Of a stretch of DNA of 13,856 bases, positions 6,461-13,856 are shown in pieces; the first letter of the stretch is position 1; each line of letters opens with the position of its first letter. The DNA is from Dehalococcoidia bacterium (lineage in GTDB: Bacteria > Chloroflexota > Dehalococcoidia > Dehalococcoidales > UBA5760). Where the stretch lies: positions 1-13,856 of the forward strand of contig DAOWDD010000002.1 in the NCBI GenBank assembly GCA_030639215.1, in the 5' to 3' direction. The position numbers and the translations under genes were made by a program. The notes under the pieces are model-generated. The model had not been told where the DNA came from and ran no database searches. It saw only the letters and a list, made by a program, of their open reading frames with translations.

Positions 6461-8668
6461 TTAGCCCAGTATTGACTCCATAGTCAGGGCGGGGTGTCCC
6501 TTCTCCTGCAAGAAGGGGAGAATATCTTCTTCCGTGATGCCCACTGTTTCGTCGGCAATCTTATCAACCAGGTCAGGAACACCGAGCTCCTCTGCTCTGG
6601 CTTTGATCCGGTTGCTAAGCTCTTCCTTTAACATCTTGGGCATCCAGACAATCCTTAATAAGCCGCCATCGGCGCTGATGAATTTTCTCTGGCAGATATT
6701 ATACTTGCCGTGACCGATGAACCCGGGGGTGCTTATGCCGCCGCCGATAGTCCCGGCCAGGGTGGTAAACTTCATCCCGCAGGGCGTCATTTCGGTAAAT
6801 TCCCGGTTTACCGTCATTACCCCGTTACACAGGGGTAGGACGGCAGCGACGCACTCACAGCACCCGCAGGTAGTCCACGGGTCATTTACCATGCTGTACA
6901 TACTGTAGTGGTCCAGGTTGCCGCGGGAGGCCTTATGGATAAAATCGTTAATCCCTTTCCATAGTCCCAGCTTGGCATCAAGGGTCTCCCCCTTATCTAT
7001 CGGTTGGTTGGGTCCGGTGGGGTTAATCTCAAAGGCGGCTTTACAGTCCATCCAGTTATAGGAGCCGCAGAGTCCGGTCTTCTCCGGGGTAATGACACAG
7101 ACATGATTGGGGGCAAATGACTGACACAGCAGACAGGAGTAATAGGTATCGATAGTTTCGTCGGTCATACCTTCGATCCGGGCATCCCTGGTGGCATATG
7201 TTGCCCTTGCCTGTTCCAATGCCTGCTTAACTTTATCCTCTTCAGTATAGAGTTTTACCTGTAGTTTATCGAATATGCGCCCGAAGTCCTGGTGCAGCTT
7301 GGCGTGGAGGAGAGAGCCGATATGGCGTAGCTTAAAGCCCTTTTCCTTGGCGGTGTTGCTAATTCGCATCCAGGCAATGTCCCGCTGCCCGTTGTGCCAC
7401 GTTCCCTGGGCATAGTTTATCAGGTGATGGATTTGACGCTCCAGGATTGGCTCATAGTCTTCCTGTAGCTCTCTTCCGGCGACCTCGACGACAATCGCCA
7501 GTGGCAGTGCGCCGCCCGGCTCAACATCATCTATCTCGGGGCCAATCACCTCAATCTTGTCGTCCTCTACCTCGTCCATCCGCTTGGAGGTTACCAGCTC
7601 GACCATTAGGGTCCGGTTGCCGCCCGTCTCCAGATGGAACTCACCCTTGCGTATCCGCTCACCCTCAAAGGCGGGGCCGAAGGCTACCGGGATTGGTACC
7701 TCGGCGACGCTGGTCTTCAGTCCTCTTACCTCTACGGCCTTGGCTACGATATCATCGTGCGTGATGTTGGAGACGACGTGCTCGTAGGTGCAGATACCGG
7801 TAGGCAGAATCTCAGGTATCGGGGTGTCGGCAATGGTGGGGAAACCCCAATTGACTGCCCCCACCGCATTAGCATACCACTCATCGGTAACATAGCCCAT
7901 TGGCATAACGAAGGAAAAGACACGGTCTTTGTTGTAGATAAGGACCTTCCTGAAATCACCGGGTTCAATACCGCCGAAGGAAAGAGCGGTTCTGGTGGCA
8001 AAGCCCAAAGCGAATACGGCTGAGGTGATATCGGGGCCGAAGGAGACCAGGCGGGTTGGCCATCCGATCTGTACGCCGGCCTCTAGGAGCTGCTCGGCAA
8101 AACTCTGCCCGTTGTACTGGGCGGCCATAAAGATATAAAGGTTCTTCTCCTGAAGCTCCTGGGCTACCTTCTTGGCTATCTCCGGGTTCGGTGCCGCGCC
8201 GACGATAGCAGCAAAGCCCGGGGCGGTACCGTCGACAAACTCGACCCCCCGCTTCCTCAGAATGATATCATCGGCAGCCCCCAGCCAGATGGAACTCTCG
8301 GTGGTATCTTCCTGCTTGGTATAAAAATCGGGCTGCTCCAGATACCTGATGGCCTCGATGATTTCCTCGGCGAAGAAGGTTGCCATCCCGGCATCGAGCG
8401 CCGGCGCCAGATAGGGTAGAGGGTGCTCTTCTCTTACCGGCGGCGGCAGCAGAGACCGACATCTTTCCAGTACCGGCTCGGCATCACCCAGCTTCTCCAC
8501 CTTGAGTCCCAGTATTCCGTAGATTACCGGGAGGTAATAGGCGGTATTGGGGAAGCCTATCGGCTCATTAGCCCCCCACTTCTCCATTGCTTCCCGCCAT
8601 TTCTCATTAGCCTGACCTACAATCTTGTGGGCTCCGCGGATAGCGGCTGATGCAATTATCTTTGACAT
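6461..8668 (-). CDS. acsB: Acetyl-CoA synthase (bacterial CODH/ACS complex subunit)
   Basis: AcsB makes acetyl-CoA at the Ni-Ni-[4Fe-4S] A-cluster from CO, the methyl group on AcsC and CoA. The 735-aa product has the full bacterial three-domain plan, including the N-terminal CO-tunnel domain missing from archaeal CdhC. All A-cluster ligands are visible: C512, C515, C524 and C534 for the cubane, and C601-G-C603 for the distal nickel. They are each offset by six from the published Moorella numbering (506, 509, 518, 528, 595, 597). Start ATG at 8668 is preceded by AAGGGGAG. It sits between acsA and acsC with short gaps of 33 and 16 nt. No residue anomaly was seen, so the protein should be functional. 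Confidence 0.98.
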   Translation of the reverse strand: MSKIIASAAIRGAHKIVGQANEKWREAMEKWGANEPIGFPNTAYYLPVIYGILGLKVEKLGDAEPVLERCRSLLPPPVREEHPLPYLAPALDAGMATFFAEEIIEAIRYLEQPDFYTKQEDTTESSIWLGAADDIILRKRGVEFVDGTAPGFAAIVGAAPNPEIAKKVAQELQEKNLYIFMAAQYNGQSFAEQLLEAGVQIGWPTRLVSFGPDITSAVFALGFATRTALSFGGIEPGDFRKVLIYNKDRVFSFVMPMGYVTDEWYANAVGAVNWGFPTIADTPIPEILPTGICTYEHVVSNITHDDIVAKAVEVRGLKTSVAEVPIPVAFGPAFEGERIRKGEFHLETGGNRTLMVELVTSKRMDEVEDDKIEVIGPEIDDVEPGGALPLAIVVEVAGRELQEDYEPILERQIHHLINYAQGTWHNGQRDIAWMRISNTAKEKGFKLRHIGSLLHAKLHQDFGRIFDKLQVKLYTEEDKVKQALEQARATYATRDARIEGMTDETIDTYYSCLLCQSFAPNHVCVITPEKTGLCGSYNWMDCKAAFEINPTGPNQPIDKGETLDAKLGLWKGINDFIHKASRGNLDHYSMYSMVNDPWTTCGCCECVAAVLPLCNGVMTVNREFTEMTPCGMKFTTLAGTIGGGISTPGFIGHGKYNICQRKFISADGGLLRIVWMPKMLKEELSNRIKARAEELGVPDLVDKIADETVGITEEDILPFLQEKGHPALTMESILG

Positions 8669-8701
8669 TATTCTCCCCTTCCAACCTTGGGATTTTGTCT
8701 C

Positions 8702-10669
8702 TTAGGCTGCGTCCAGTTCGCGCCTCGCTTCCATATCATAAAGAATTCTATCTCGGGCCTTATCAATACCTAACGCCTTACGTTTTTTGTCAATATGCTC
8801 AATCATCAGTTGAGCTGCCTTAATCGGGTCTGCCTCAAAGGCCCACATACCACCATACATCTCCTCAAAATCCTTAAATAGGAAATCAGTTACCCCCTTG
8901 CTACCCAGAGTCGGCCAGTTTACGCCGAATACAGTAAATATTCCTGAGCCGACAAAGTACTGACCGATTGAGATTGCCTTCTCACTCATCCACTCCGGAG
9001 CGGCTCCGGCTACAGGCAGGTCACTGACATCATCACCTAAACCGCCATCCTTGACCATCATCGTCGCCGCAACCAAAATACGGGCATTATCAACGCAGGA
9101 GCCCAGGTGCAGCACCGGTGGAATACCAATAGCTTCACATACTGATGCCAGTCCTTCACCGGCATACTCGGCGGCTGCTTCAGGAACCATCAGGCCGGCT
9201 TTGGCACAGGCCATGGCACTACAGCCAGTCTGCAAAACCAGGACATCATTCTTGATAAGCTCCTTAACCATGGCAACATGAGCGCTATCATGAGTAACCC
9301 TGGCGTTATTGCAACCAACAACACCAGCCACCCCCCGTATCCTTCCGTTAATAATATTATCGTTCAAAGGACGATAGGATGCCCGGAACAGACCACCCAT
9401 AAGGTAATTAATAGTCTCGTGACTGAAGCCGGCAATGAGGTCAGTTTCTTGTTTCGGAACCCGAATGCTACCGCTCCGATTGGGGAAGTTATCAATGGCT
9501 GTCCTGATAATATCCCGGGCAATTTCTGCGGCATTATGTTCATCGAATTCAATATGCATAGCACCTTCAATACGAGCTCGAGAGTCGGTGGTGATAACCT
9601 TGGTGTGGTAGCACTGGGCTACATCGGCCAGACCCTGCATAATGCACTGAACATCGACTACTATGGCATCCAGTACGCCGGTAACAATAGCCAGTTCCTG
9701 CTGCAGAAAATTGCCGGCGAGGGGTATGCCGTGACGCATTAATATCTCATTGGCGGTACAGCACATACCAGCCAGGTTTATTCCCTTTGCCCCCTTGGAT
9801 ATGGCATATTCCACAATTTGGGGGTCTTGAGCTACCACGGCAAGCATCTCAGCCAGTTGTGGCTCGTGTCCATGAATAATCAGGTTTACCTCATCCTCCC
9901 TAAGAATGCCGAGGTTTATCCGGCCCAGAACGGGGGCCGGGGTACCGAACATAACATCTTGTAGCTCGGTAGCAATCATGCTGCCGCCCCAGCCATCAGC
10001 CAGTGACGTTCGAACCGCCTGCTTAAGTAGGCTCTTATATTCCTGGTCGACCCCCATATGGGTACGGTGCATTATCTCTACTACTTCCCTGTCGATGCCG
10101 CGTGGAGTAACCCCCTGTTTGCGCCATAGTTCCTGCCGCTTTAAGGGGGCTCGCTTGAGAAACAGGATTTCCCCCTCCTGTCTGCCAAACTCCTTCATGG
10201 CAATTTCGCCAATATCAATGGCTATTTCCTCGTTACTTCGCTCACTAATCTCTACACCAAGGTCCAGAGCTAGCTGCAGTAACTTCTGCTCGTCCTTTAT
10301 CTGGTAACCCGGCGCCTCCCCTCTTGCCACAGCGAGGAATGTCTCCGTTACCTTACGAGCATGGTCACTATGGGCAGCTGTGCCACTGGCAACCATGCGG
10401 GCGAAATAGCGAGCGGCGATAGTCTCAGCGGTAGCCCCGCAGACACCCCTTCGTTTCTTTTTCGCTTCGGGTGTCTCTTCCTTGCCTTTGGTTAGCGGTA
10501 CCCGGCACGGCCCCATGCTACAGTTTTGGCAGCAACTACCCACCGACCCTATCGGACAGGGTTTCATGGACTCCGCTCTGTCAAAGACAACACTACATCC
10601 GTCGCTGGCTGCCTTTTCTATCATCTCATTAGTAGCTTGGTCAATACTTTTGTTTTCTTTTTCTACCAT
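8702..10669 (-). CDS. acsA: Anaerobic Ni-Fe-S carbon monoxide dehydrogenase
   Basis: AcsA (CooS family) reduces CO2 to CO for acetyl-CoA synthase, or oxidises CO. The product is 655 aa. The B/D-cluster cysteines lie near the N-terminus (C38, C46, C47, C50, C55, then the GVCGA cysteine). C-cluster motifs are all present in order: IHGHEPQ, AGMCCTANE, VDVQC, GVVGCNN, QTGCSAMAC and LHLGSC, plus the catalytic-lysine region SEKAISIGQY. I chose ATG at 10669 (MVEKENK) because GAGGTGGGG lies just upstream; a longer start at 10705 would run into the acsD coding end. The gap to acsD is 16 nt. Its presence matters because Dehalococcoides mccartyi, a plausible relative, is known to lack this subunit. Confidence 0.98.
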   Translation of the reverse strand: MVEKENKSIDQATNEMIEKAASDGCSVVFDRAESMKPCPIGSVGSCCQNCSMGPCRVPLTKGKEETPEAKKKRRGVCGATAETIAARYFARMVASGTAAHSDHARKVTETFLAVARGEAPGYQIKDEQKLLQLALDLGVEISERSNEEIAIDIGEIAMKEFGRQEGEILFLKRAPLKRQELWRKQGVTPRGIDREVVEIMHRTHMGVDQEYKSLLKQAVRTSLADGWGGSMIATELQDVMFGTPAPVLGRINLGILREDEVNLIIHGHEPQLAEMLAVVAQDPQIVEYAISKGAKGINLAGMCCTANEILMRHGIPLAGNFLQQELAIVTGVLDAIVVDVQCIMQGLADVAQCYHTKVITTDSRARIEGAMHIEFDEHNAAEIARDIIRTAIDNFPNRSGSIRVPKQETDLIAGFSHETINYLMGGLFRASYRPLNDNIINGRIRGVAGVVGCNNARVTHDSAHVAMVKELIKNDVLVLQTGCSAMACAKAGLMVPEAAAEYAGEGLASVCEAIGIPPVLHLGSCVDNARILVAATMMVKDGGLGDDVSDLPVAGAAPEWMSEKAISIGQYFVGSGIFTVFGVNWPTLGSKGVTDFLFKDFEEMYGGMWAFEADPIKAAQLMIEHIDKKRKALGIDKARDRILYDMEARRELDAA

Positions 10670-10685
10670 TTTCCCCACCTCAAAA

Positions 10686-11633
10686 TTATGATGCCATGAG
10701 CTCAATTATCATCTCTCGAACCAGCCTAATTGCTTCGGGGTGTCTCATAATTATCACATCACCACCGGCCAGGAGCAGCACCATCGCCGATATTGCCTCC
10801 ATCAGGATGCCCCTCTTTTTAGCATTGCCAAGCGCCGGGGCTTCTTCAGTGGGGATGTGCGCCTCCTTGGTCTTCCACACCTCTTTAGCCAGATTACAGA
10901 TGATGGGGAACTGGAGCTTGTCATCCTGCTGGACCAGTCCCGCCATCCTCATTCTCTCCATTACCGAGTAGGTGTACTCGATACCGTAGCCTATCCCGCT
11001 GACGGTGGGGTCCATAATAATCTGCTCGTCGGGGACGCCGAGATTTCCCAACAGGATATTAAGCTGCTTGGCCAGGTTTATATCGATAGGTGTTGATGCA
11101 ATTACCGTATGCTTATAAGCAATAGCCTGAGCGCCAATCTTCTTGTGGTCTCCTTCCACGACCGGTCCGATTATCAGGTTTTTCCCCTGGCAGGTCTCAG
11201 CCACCCTTCTCAGTACCTCGGTGTCCTTCTCCTGATTGCCGGTGCCCCAGATGATTAAGGGTACGTCAATAGCGTCAGCTACTTTTTTCACCACCTCCGC
11301 TGCTTCATCGGCGCCACGGTCCAGGCCATTGGGGTCGGTGCTCTCCAGCTGCAGGGCAACCAACTCCGCCCCATAATCAGTGACGCATTTTTTCGCCCAG
11401 GCTACCGGGTCATCGGTTACTCCGGCAAAGGGCTCCAGGGCAGCCTCGGCCCACTCCTCTGGTGGTGTGTCGTAGACCTCCATGGCTATTCGGGGCAGCC
11501 TCGGCATCTCTCCTTCGAAGAGGTAAAAAGGGTAAGCAGTCTCACCGCCAGCGGTTACCTGCTTCTCTCCCTTGCCAAGTACTACCTCCCTTATTTTACC
11601 GTTATATTGTGTTTTCGGAACCTCAAGGGCCAT
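10686..11633 (-). CDS. acsD: Corrinoid/iron-sulfur protein small (delta) subunit
   Basis: AcsD is the second TIM-barrel half of the corrinoid methyl carrier and pairs with AcsC. The 315-aa product starts MALEVPKTQYNGKIREV and carries typical blocks such as LVALQLESTDPNG, IIWGTGN, MDPTVSGIGYGIEYTYS and GDVIIMRHPEA near the C-terminus. Length is normal for the family. The start is supported by GGAGGT seven to eight bases before the ATG. It is separated from acsC by acsA and acsB, and directly follows the unknown 72-aa gene with 16 nt between. No missing block was seen. Confidence 0.96.
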   Translation of the reverse strand: MALEVPKTQYNGKIREVVLGKGEKQVTAGGETAYPFYLFEGEMPRLPRIAMEVYDTPPEEWAEAALEPFAGVTDDPVAWAKKCVTDYGAELVALQLESTDPNGLDRGADEAAEVVKKVADAIDVPLIIWGTGNQEKDTEVLRRVAETCQGKNLIIGPVVEGDHKKIGAQAIAYKHTVIASTPIDINLAKQLNILLGNLGVPDEQIIMDPTVSGIGYGIEYTYSVMERMRMAGLVQQDDKLQFPIICNLAKEVWKTKEAHIPTEEAPALGNAKKRGILMEAISAMVLLLAGGDVIIMRHPEAIRLVREMIIELMAS

Positions 11634-11649
11634 TTTCTACCTCCTTTCT

Positions 11650-11868
11650 TCAGGCTGGGTTTTTTCTCTTCTCACTGCCGTACCAGTCTTTCCCGTACAA
11701 ATATCGCTCACCGGTCTGTAGATATTTGAGCTTTTCCTCTCTGCTGGTTAGCTTTTGCCGCCACCTGCCGAGGTCCTCACTGTCAGGCTTGCCCTCCTCG
11801 TAGGTCTCCCCCAGCACCTCTACCTTCTCTCTGCCTGGAGCGCTTCTTTCCACAATCTTGTATTCCAT
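11650..11868 (-). CDS. Uncharacterised 72-aa charged protein in the Wood-Ljungdahl operon
   Basis: I do not recognise this protein. It begins MEYKIVERSAPG and is very rich in Glu, Lys, Arg and Tyr. It contains no cysteine, no signal peptide and no membrane segment. The C-terminal half includes a likely helix (SREEKLKYLQ) followed by ERYLYGKDWYGSEKR. The ATG at 11868 has GGGGGAG immediately upstream, a strong ribosome site; an in-frame ATG 24 bases earlier overlaps the folD stop and is less well placed. Gaps are 20 nt to the second folD and 16 nt to acsD, so it is almost certainly co-transcribed and translated. A small accessory or assembly factor for the corrinoid protein or folate enzymes is conceivable, but that is position-based inference only. 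Confidence 0.75.
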   Translation of the reverse strand: MEYKIVERSAPGREKVEVLGETYEEGKPDSEDLGRWRQKLTSREEKLKYLQTGERYLYGKDWYGSEKRKNPA

Positions 11869-11888
11869 AGCTCCCCCTTCCTTATTTA

Positions 11889-12770
11889 TCACAGGCCACT
11901 GGCTAGCTTGGCTGCGGTGACCGTACTGTGCATGAGCATAGTTACCGTCATCGGGCCCACTCCACCGGGTACTGGGGTAATTGCCTCGGCCTTCTCTTTA
12001 ATCGCATCAAAGTCTAGGTCACCGACCAGCTTTTCCTTGTCGCTGGAAGGGTCCTTTATGTAGCTGGCACCAAAATCGATGGCTATTATGCCCTCCTTGA
12101 CCATATCCGCGGTAATGAATTTTACTCTGTCGACGGCGACAACGAGTATATCTGCCTGGCGGGTGTAGTGTGCTAGATCCGGAGTTAAGGGATGGCAAAG
12201 CGTCACGTTGGTCCCTATCTTTTCCTGGGCCCAGATTGAGGCGAGCGGCTTTCCGACCAGGTTGTCCACATTCACAATCACCACGTTCTTTCCCTTGAGG
12301 TTACCGTAGCCATAGCGCACCAGCAGTTCATGGATGCCGATAGGGGTCGCGGGCAGAAACGCCTTCTGGCCCAGCCAGGCTTTACCCACATTGGTTGGAT
12401 GAAACCCGTCCACATCCTTATCAGGTGAGACGGCGTTTAGGGCCTTATTTTCATCGATGTGTTCCGGTAGAGGGAGCTGGATGAAGATGCCGTGAATCCC
12501 ATCATTCGCATTAAGCCGCTCAATCTCTTTAAGCAGGTCCGGCTCGGGCGTGTTTTCGGCGAGTCTTAACATCTCCGTGCGGATGCCTAGTTCGTTAGCC
12601 GCCTTTTCCTTGAGCCGGATGTAACTGGCTGACCCCGGGTCCTCGCCAACAAGAATCCCGGTGATTCCCGGAATTACACCATTCTCTCTGAGGCTTCCCG
12701 TTTGCTGTTTAAGCTCTTCCCTTATCTCAGCCGATGTCTTCCTGCCGTCAAGTATCGTAGCTATTCTTAT
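11889..12770 (-). CDS. folD: FolD paralogue 2: methylene-THF dehydrogenase/cyclohydrolase with unusual nucleotide loop and ATA start
   Basis: FolD enzymes interconvert methenyl-, methylene- and formyl-THF. Counting from the ATA at 12770 the product is 293 aa, normal for the family. The catalytic set is present: Y50, K54 (YIRLK), Q98 (FIQLPLP) and D121 (KDVDGFHP). The nucleotide loop is odd: VIVNVDNLVGKP replaces the usual VxxGxSxxVGxP, so a Gly becomes N167 and the Ser becomes D169. That could mean NAD preference or weakened NADP binding. No ATG, GTG or TTG exists between the in-frame upstream TGA and the conserved N-terminus IRIATILDG. GGAAAGG lies 8 nt before the ATA, and the ATA overlaps the previous gene's stop. 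The first in-frame ATG (12572) would delete 66 residues, including the catalytic lysine. The C-terminal ITPVPGGVGPMT block is intact. Confidence 0.9.
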   Translation of the reverse strand: MRIATILDGRKTSAEIREELKQQTGSLRENGVIPGITGILVGEDPGSASYIRLKEKAANELGIRTEMLRLAENTPEPDLLKEIERLNANDGIHGIFIQLPLPEHIDENKALNAVSPDKDVDGFHPTNVGKAWLGQKAFLPATPIGIHELLVRYGYGNLKGKNVVIVNVDNLVGKPLASIWAQEKIGTNVTLCHPLTPDLAHYTRQADILVVAVDRVKFITADMVKEGIIAIDFGASYIKDPSSDKEKLVGDLDFDAIKEKAEAITPVPGGVGPMTVTMLMHSTVTAAKLASGL

Positions 12771-13621
12771 TTGCTTAACCTTTCCGCAGCTTCAACAGTA
12801 TGAGCCAGCAGTATTGTTGTGGTTACGGCACCAACTCCTCCCGGTACCGGGGTTATCATTCCGACCACCTGGCTTACCTCATCAAAGTCCGCATCTCCAC
12901 TTAGTTTGCCATCCTCGGCCATGCTCACGCCGACATCAATTACCACAGTCCCGGGGCTTACCATATCCTTTTTTACCATCTTTGCTCTGCCTACGGTGCT
13001 TACCAGAATCTCAGCCCTCTGGTACTCGGCAGCGGGTTCTACCGTCTTGTAGTCACATAATATCACAGTTGCCCACCGATTTAAAAGCATGATACCAGTG
13101 GTCCTGCCGATATTCCCAGCCCCACCGACAATGACGGCCCGTTTGCCATCAATTTCAACCTTGTAGCGGTCGAGCAGTTCGATAACAGCCGACGGGGTAC
13201 AGGGGGCAAAGCCACCCGTTTCACGGGTCATCAGCTTGGCCATGCTTATCGGGTTGAGACAGTCGACATCTTTTTCCGTGGCCAGCAGCTTTAAGATAGC
13301 GCTTTCGTTTATCTGCTGGGGCAGGGGACGCTGAATAATAATGCCGTGGAACTTGGAGTTATTGTTGAGTTCCTCGACTTTTGCCACCAGCTTCTCCTGG
13401 GTAACATCCGCAGGTAGGCTGACTGTTTCCGTGAATATGCCCACCTTCTCACACCCTTTGGCAATACCCCGCAGGTAGGATAGGGCGGCCGGGTCTTCTC
13501 CAACCAGAATTGCTGCCAGGCCAGGGACTACCCCTTTCCCCTTCAGTTTTTCTACTCGTGGTCTTAGTTCCTCCCGTATTTGTTCCGCAACCTCTTTACC
13601 GCTAATAATCTGTGCTGTCAT
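12767..13621 (-). CDS. folD: FolD paralogue 1 lacking the catalytic lysine
   Basis: This 284-aa protein is FolD-like throughout, with ILVGEDPAALSYL, GIIIQRPLPQ (Q97), KDVD (D120), APCTP and ITPVPGGVGAVT. The family's catalytic lysine, three residues after the conserved Tyr, is Ile here: Y49-L-R-G-I53, where E. coli has Tyr52-x3-Lys56. The usual DVDGFHPxNxG is DVDCLNPISMA, and the nucleotide loop reads VGGAGNIGRTTG. In studied FolD proteins, changing this Lys abolishes cyclohydrolase and may leave some dehydrogenase activity, so a monofunctional dehydrogenase or a non-catalytic partner is possible. I chose ATG at 13621 because GGAGG lies 5-6 nt upstream; longer starts at 13633 or TTG 13723 have no such support. 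Its stop overlaps the start of paralogue 2, implying coupled, perhaps equimolar, expression. Confidence 0.92.
   Translation of the reverse strand: MTAQIISGKEVAEQIREELRPRVEKLKGKGVVPGLAAILVGEDPAALSYLRGIAKGCEKVGIFTETVSLPADVTQEKLVAKVEELNNNSKFHGIIIQRPLPQQINESAILKLLATEKDVDCLNPISMAKLMTRETGGFAPCTPSAVIELLDRYKVEIDGKRAVIVGGAGNIGRTTGIMLLNRWATVILCDYKTVEPAAEYQRAEILVSTVGRAKMVKKDMVSPGTVVIDVGVSMAEDGKLSGDADFDEVSQVVGMITPVPGGVGAVTTTILLAHTVEAAERLSK
12768..12785 (-). promoter_or_regulatory. Shine-Dalgarno and ATA start of folD paralogue 2, overlapping the stop of paralogue 1
   Basis: GGAAAGG (12785-12779) stands 8 nt before ATA (12770-12768). The last two bases of that ATA are the first two of the TAA stop (12769-12767) of the preceding gene, giving ATAA where an ATGA junction is common. 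A single G-to-A change in ATGA would give exactly this sequence while keeping the upstream stop. Non-standard AUA initiation or a sequence error are the alternatives. Confidence 0.55.
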
Positions 13622-13719
13622 TTTTGCCTCCATTATATTTTGTTTATATTTCAGTTCCCGGGCTTCCCCATGTTGTCTCTTGTCTTTTTCGATTAGCTCT
13701 CTTTCCTTACGGCGGCAGC

Positions 13720-13856
13720 TCAAGTAAGGAGCTTAGCCATCAAATCATTAACTGCCATAACCGCCCTGGAGCTATCGGGCAGCTCAAGCAGGGACTTTAG
13801 CTCAACATCGTATTGATATACTTCCTTGTCCAGAGGTATCGAGGCTGTCGGCTCGA
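13720..13856 (-). CDS. Probable CooC-type CODH maturation ATPase, C-terminus only
   Basis: Only the last 44 residues are in the window, ending at TGA (722-720 in the last kilobase, i.e. 13722-13720). The tail IPLDKEVYQYDVELKSLLEL followed by PDSSRAVMAVNDLM resembles the C-terminus of CooC/AcsF P-loop ATPases, which insert nickel into CO dehydrogenase; these commonly end in an IPxD...D...LLELPxDSxAVxAV pattern. The P-loop lies outside the window, so this is a motif-level call. A 98-nt gap separates it from folD paralogue 1 and the strand is the same. Location beside acsA in one cluster supports it; another MinD-family ATPase would look similar over so short a stretch. Confidence 0.55.
   Translation of the reverse strand, partial: EPTASIPLDKEVYQYDVELKSLLELPDSSRAVMAVNDLMAKLLT

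Noticed and set aside
7447..8023. Long open frames on the plus strand opposite acsB
   Set aside because: They are antisense to strongly conserved acsB codons, show low-complexity Arg/Pro/Ser-rich translations and match no family.
10670..10705. Longer acsA start (12 extra residues)
   Set aside because: It would overlap the acsD coding end, while the ATG at 10669 has its own GAGGTGGGG signal.
12573..12770. Second folD as an N-terminally truncated pseudogene starting at the ATG at 12572
   Set aside because: The frame upstream of that ATG is intact and encodes the conserved FolD N-terminus including Tyr and Lys of the active site, so the gene is full length with an unusual start.
13622..13723. 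34-residue N-terminal extension of FolD paralogue 1 from a TTG
   Set aside because: The TTG has no supporting ribosome site, the extension is not FolD-like, and GGAGG is ideally placed for the ATG at 13621.
1..13856. CRISPR arrays, tRNA or rRNA genes, complete insertion sequences
   Set aside because: No regularly spaced direct repeats, cloverleaf-like sequences, rRNA motifs or recognisable transposase gene were seen on either strand.

Overview
The window reads as a genomic segment from a strictly anaerobic bacterium that uses the Wood-Ljungdahl (reductive acetyl-CoA) pathway. Almost everything is coded on the minus strand. The acetyl-CoA synthase is the long bacterial type (735 aa), not the archaeal CdhC form. 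Protein flavour, roughly 50-55% GC and a DUF3786 neighbour suggest a Chloroflexota lineage such as non-dehalogenating Dehalococcoidia. That placement is inference; a marker-gene tree would be needed.

Layout, read in the direction of transcription (right to left): the C-terminus of a probable CooC-type maturation ATPase (edge of window to 13720); two tandem folD paralogues (13621-11889); an unrecognised 72-aa protein (11868-11650); acsD (11633-10686); acsA, CO dehydrogenase (10669-8702); acsB, acetyl-CoA synthase (8668-6461); acsC (6444-5101); acsE (5089-4211); a 198-nt spacer with two hairpins and a doubtful small ORF; and metF (4012-3128), followed by a hairpin plus T-run resembling an intrinsic terminator. 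From folD to acsE the gaps are 33 nt or less or overlapping, so folD-folD-acsD-acsA-acsB-acsC-acsE-metF is probably one operon. Together these genes interconvert methenyl-, methylene- and methyl-THF, pass the methyl group to the corrinoid protein, reduce CO2 to CO and assemble acetyl-CoA. Formate-THF ligase is not in the window.

Left of the terminator the picture is less orderly. A DUF3786 gene (3046-2387) converges on a plus-strand fragment holding only the last ~175 codons of a formate dehydrogenase catalytic subunit. That fragment abuts a gene-poor ~350-nt region with a strong promoter-like sequence, and then minus-strand genes for an NADH-linked diaphorase, NuoE-like (1495-972) and NuoF-like (986 to beyond the left edge). 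NuoE/NuoF proteins are normal electron partners of formate dehydrogenase. Their opposite orientation next to a beheaded fdhA fits one inversion, or misassembly, with a breakpoint inside fdhA near 1853. The nuoE/nuoF junction also appears to have lost one G.

The most interesting points are: (1) complementary departures from the FolD consensus in the two paralogues, one lacking the catalytic lysine and the other with a rewritten nucleotide loop; (2) the second folD having no ATG/GTG/TTG start but an ATA exactly where ATG is expected, overlapping the first gene's stop as ATAA; (3) the broken formate dehydrogenase; and (4) an unknown 72-aa protein embedded in a core carbon-fixation operon.
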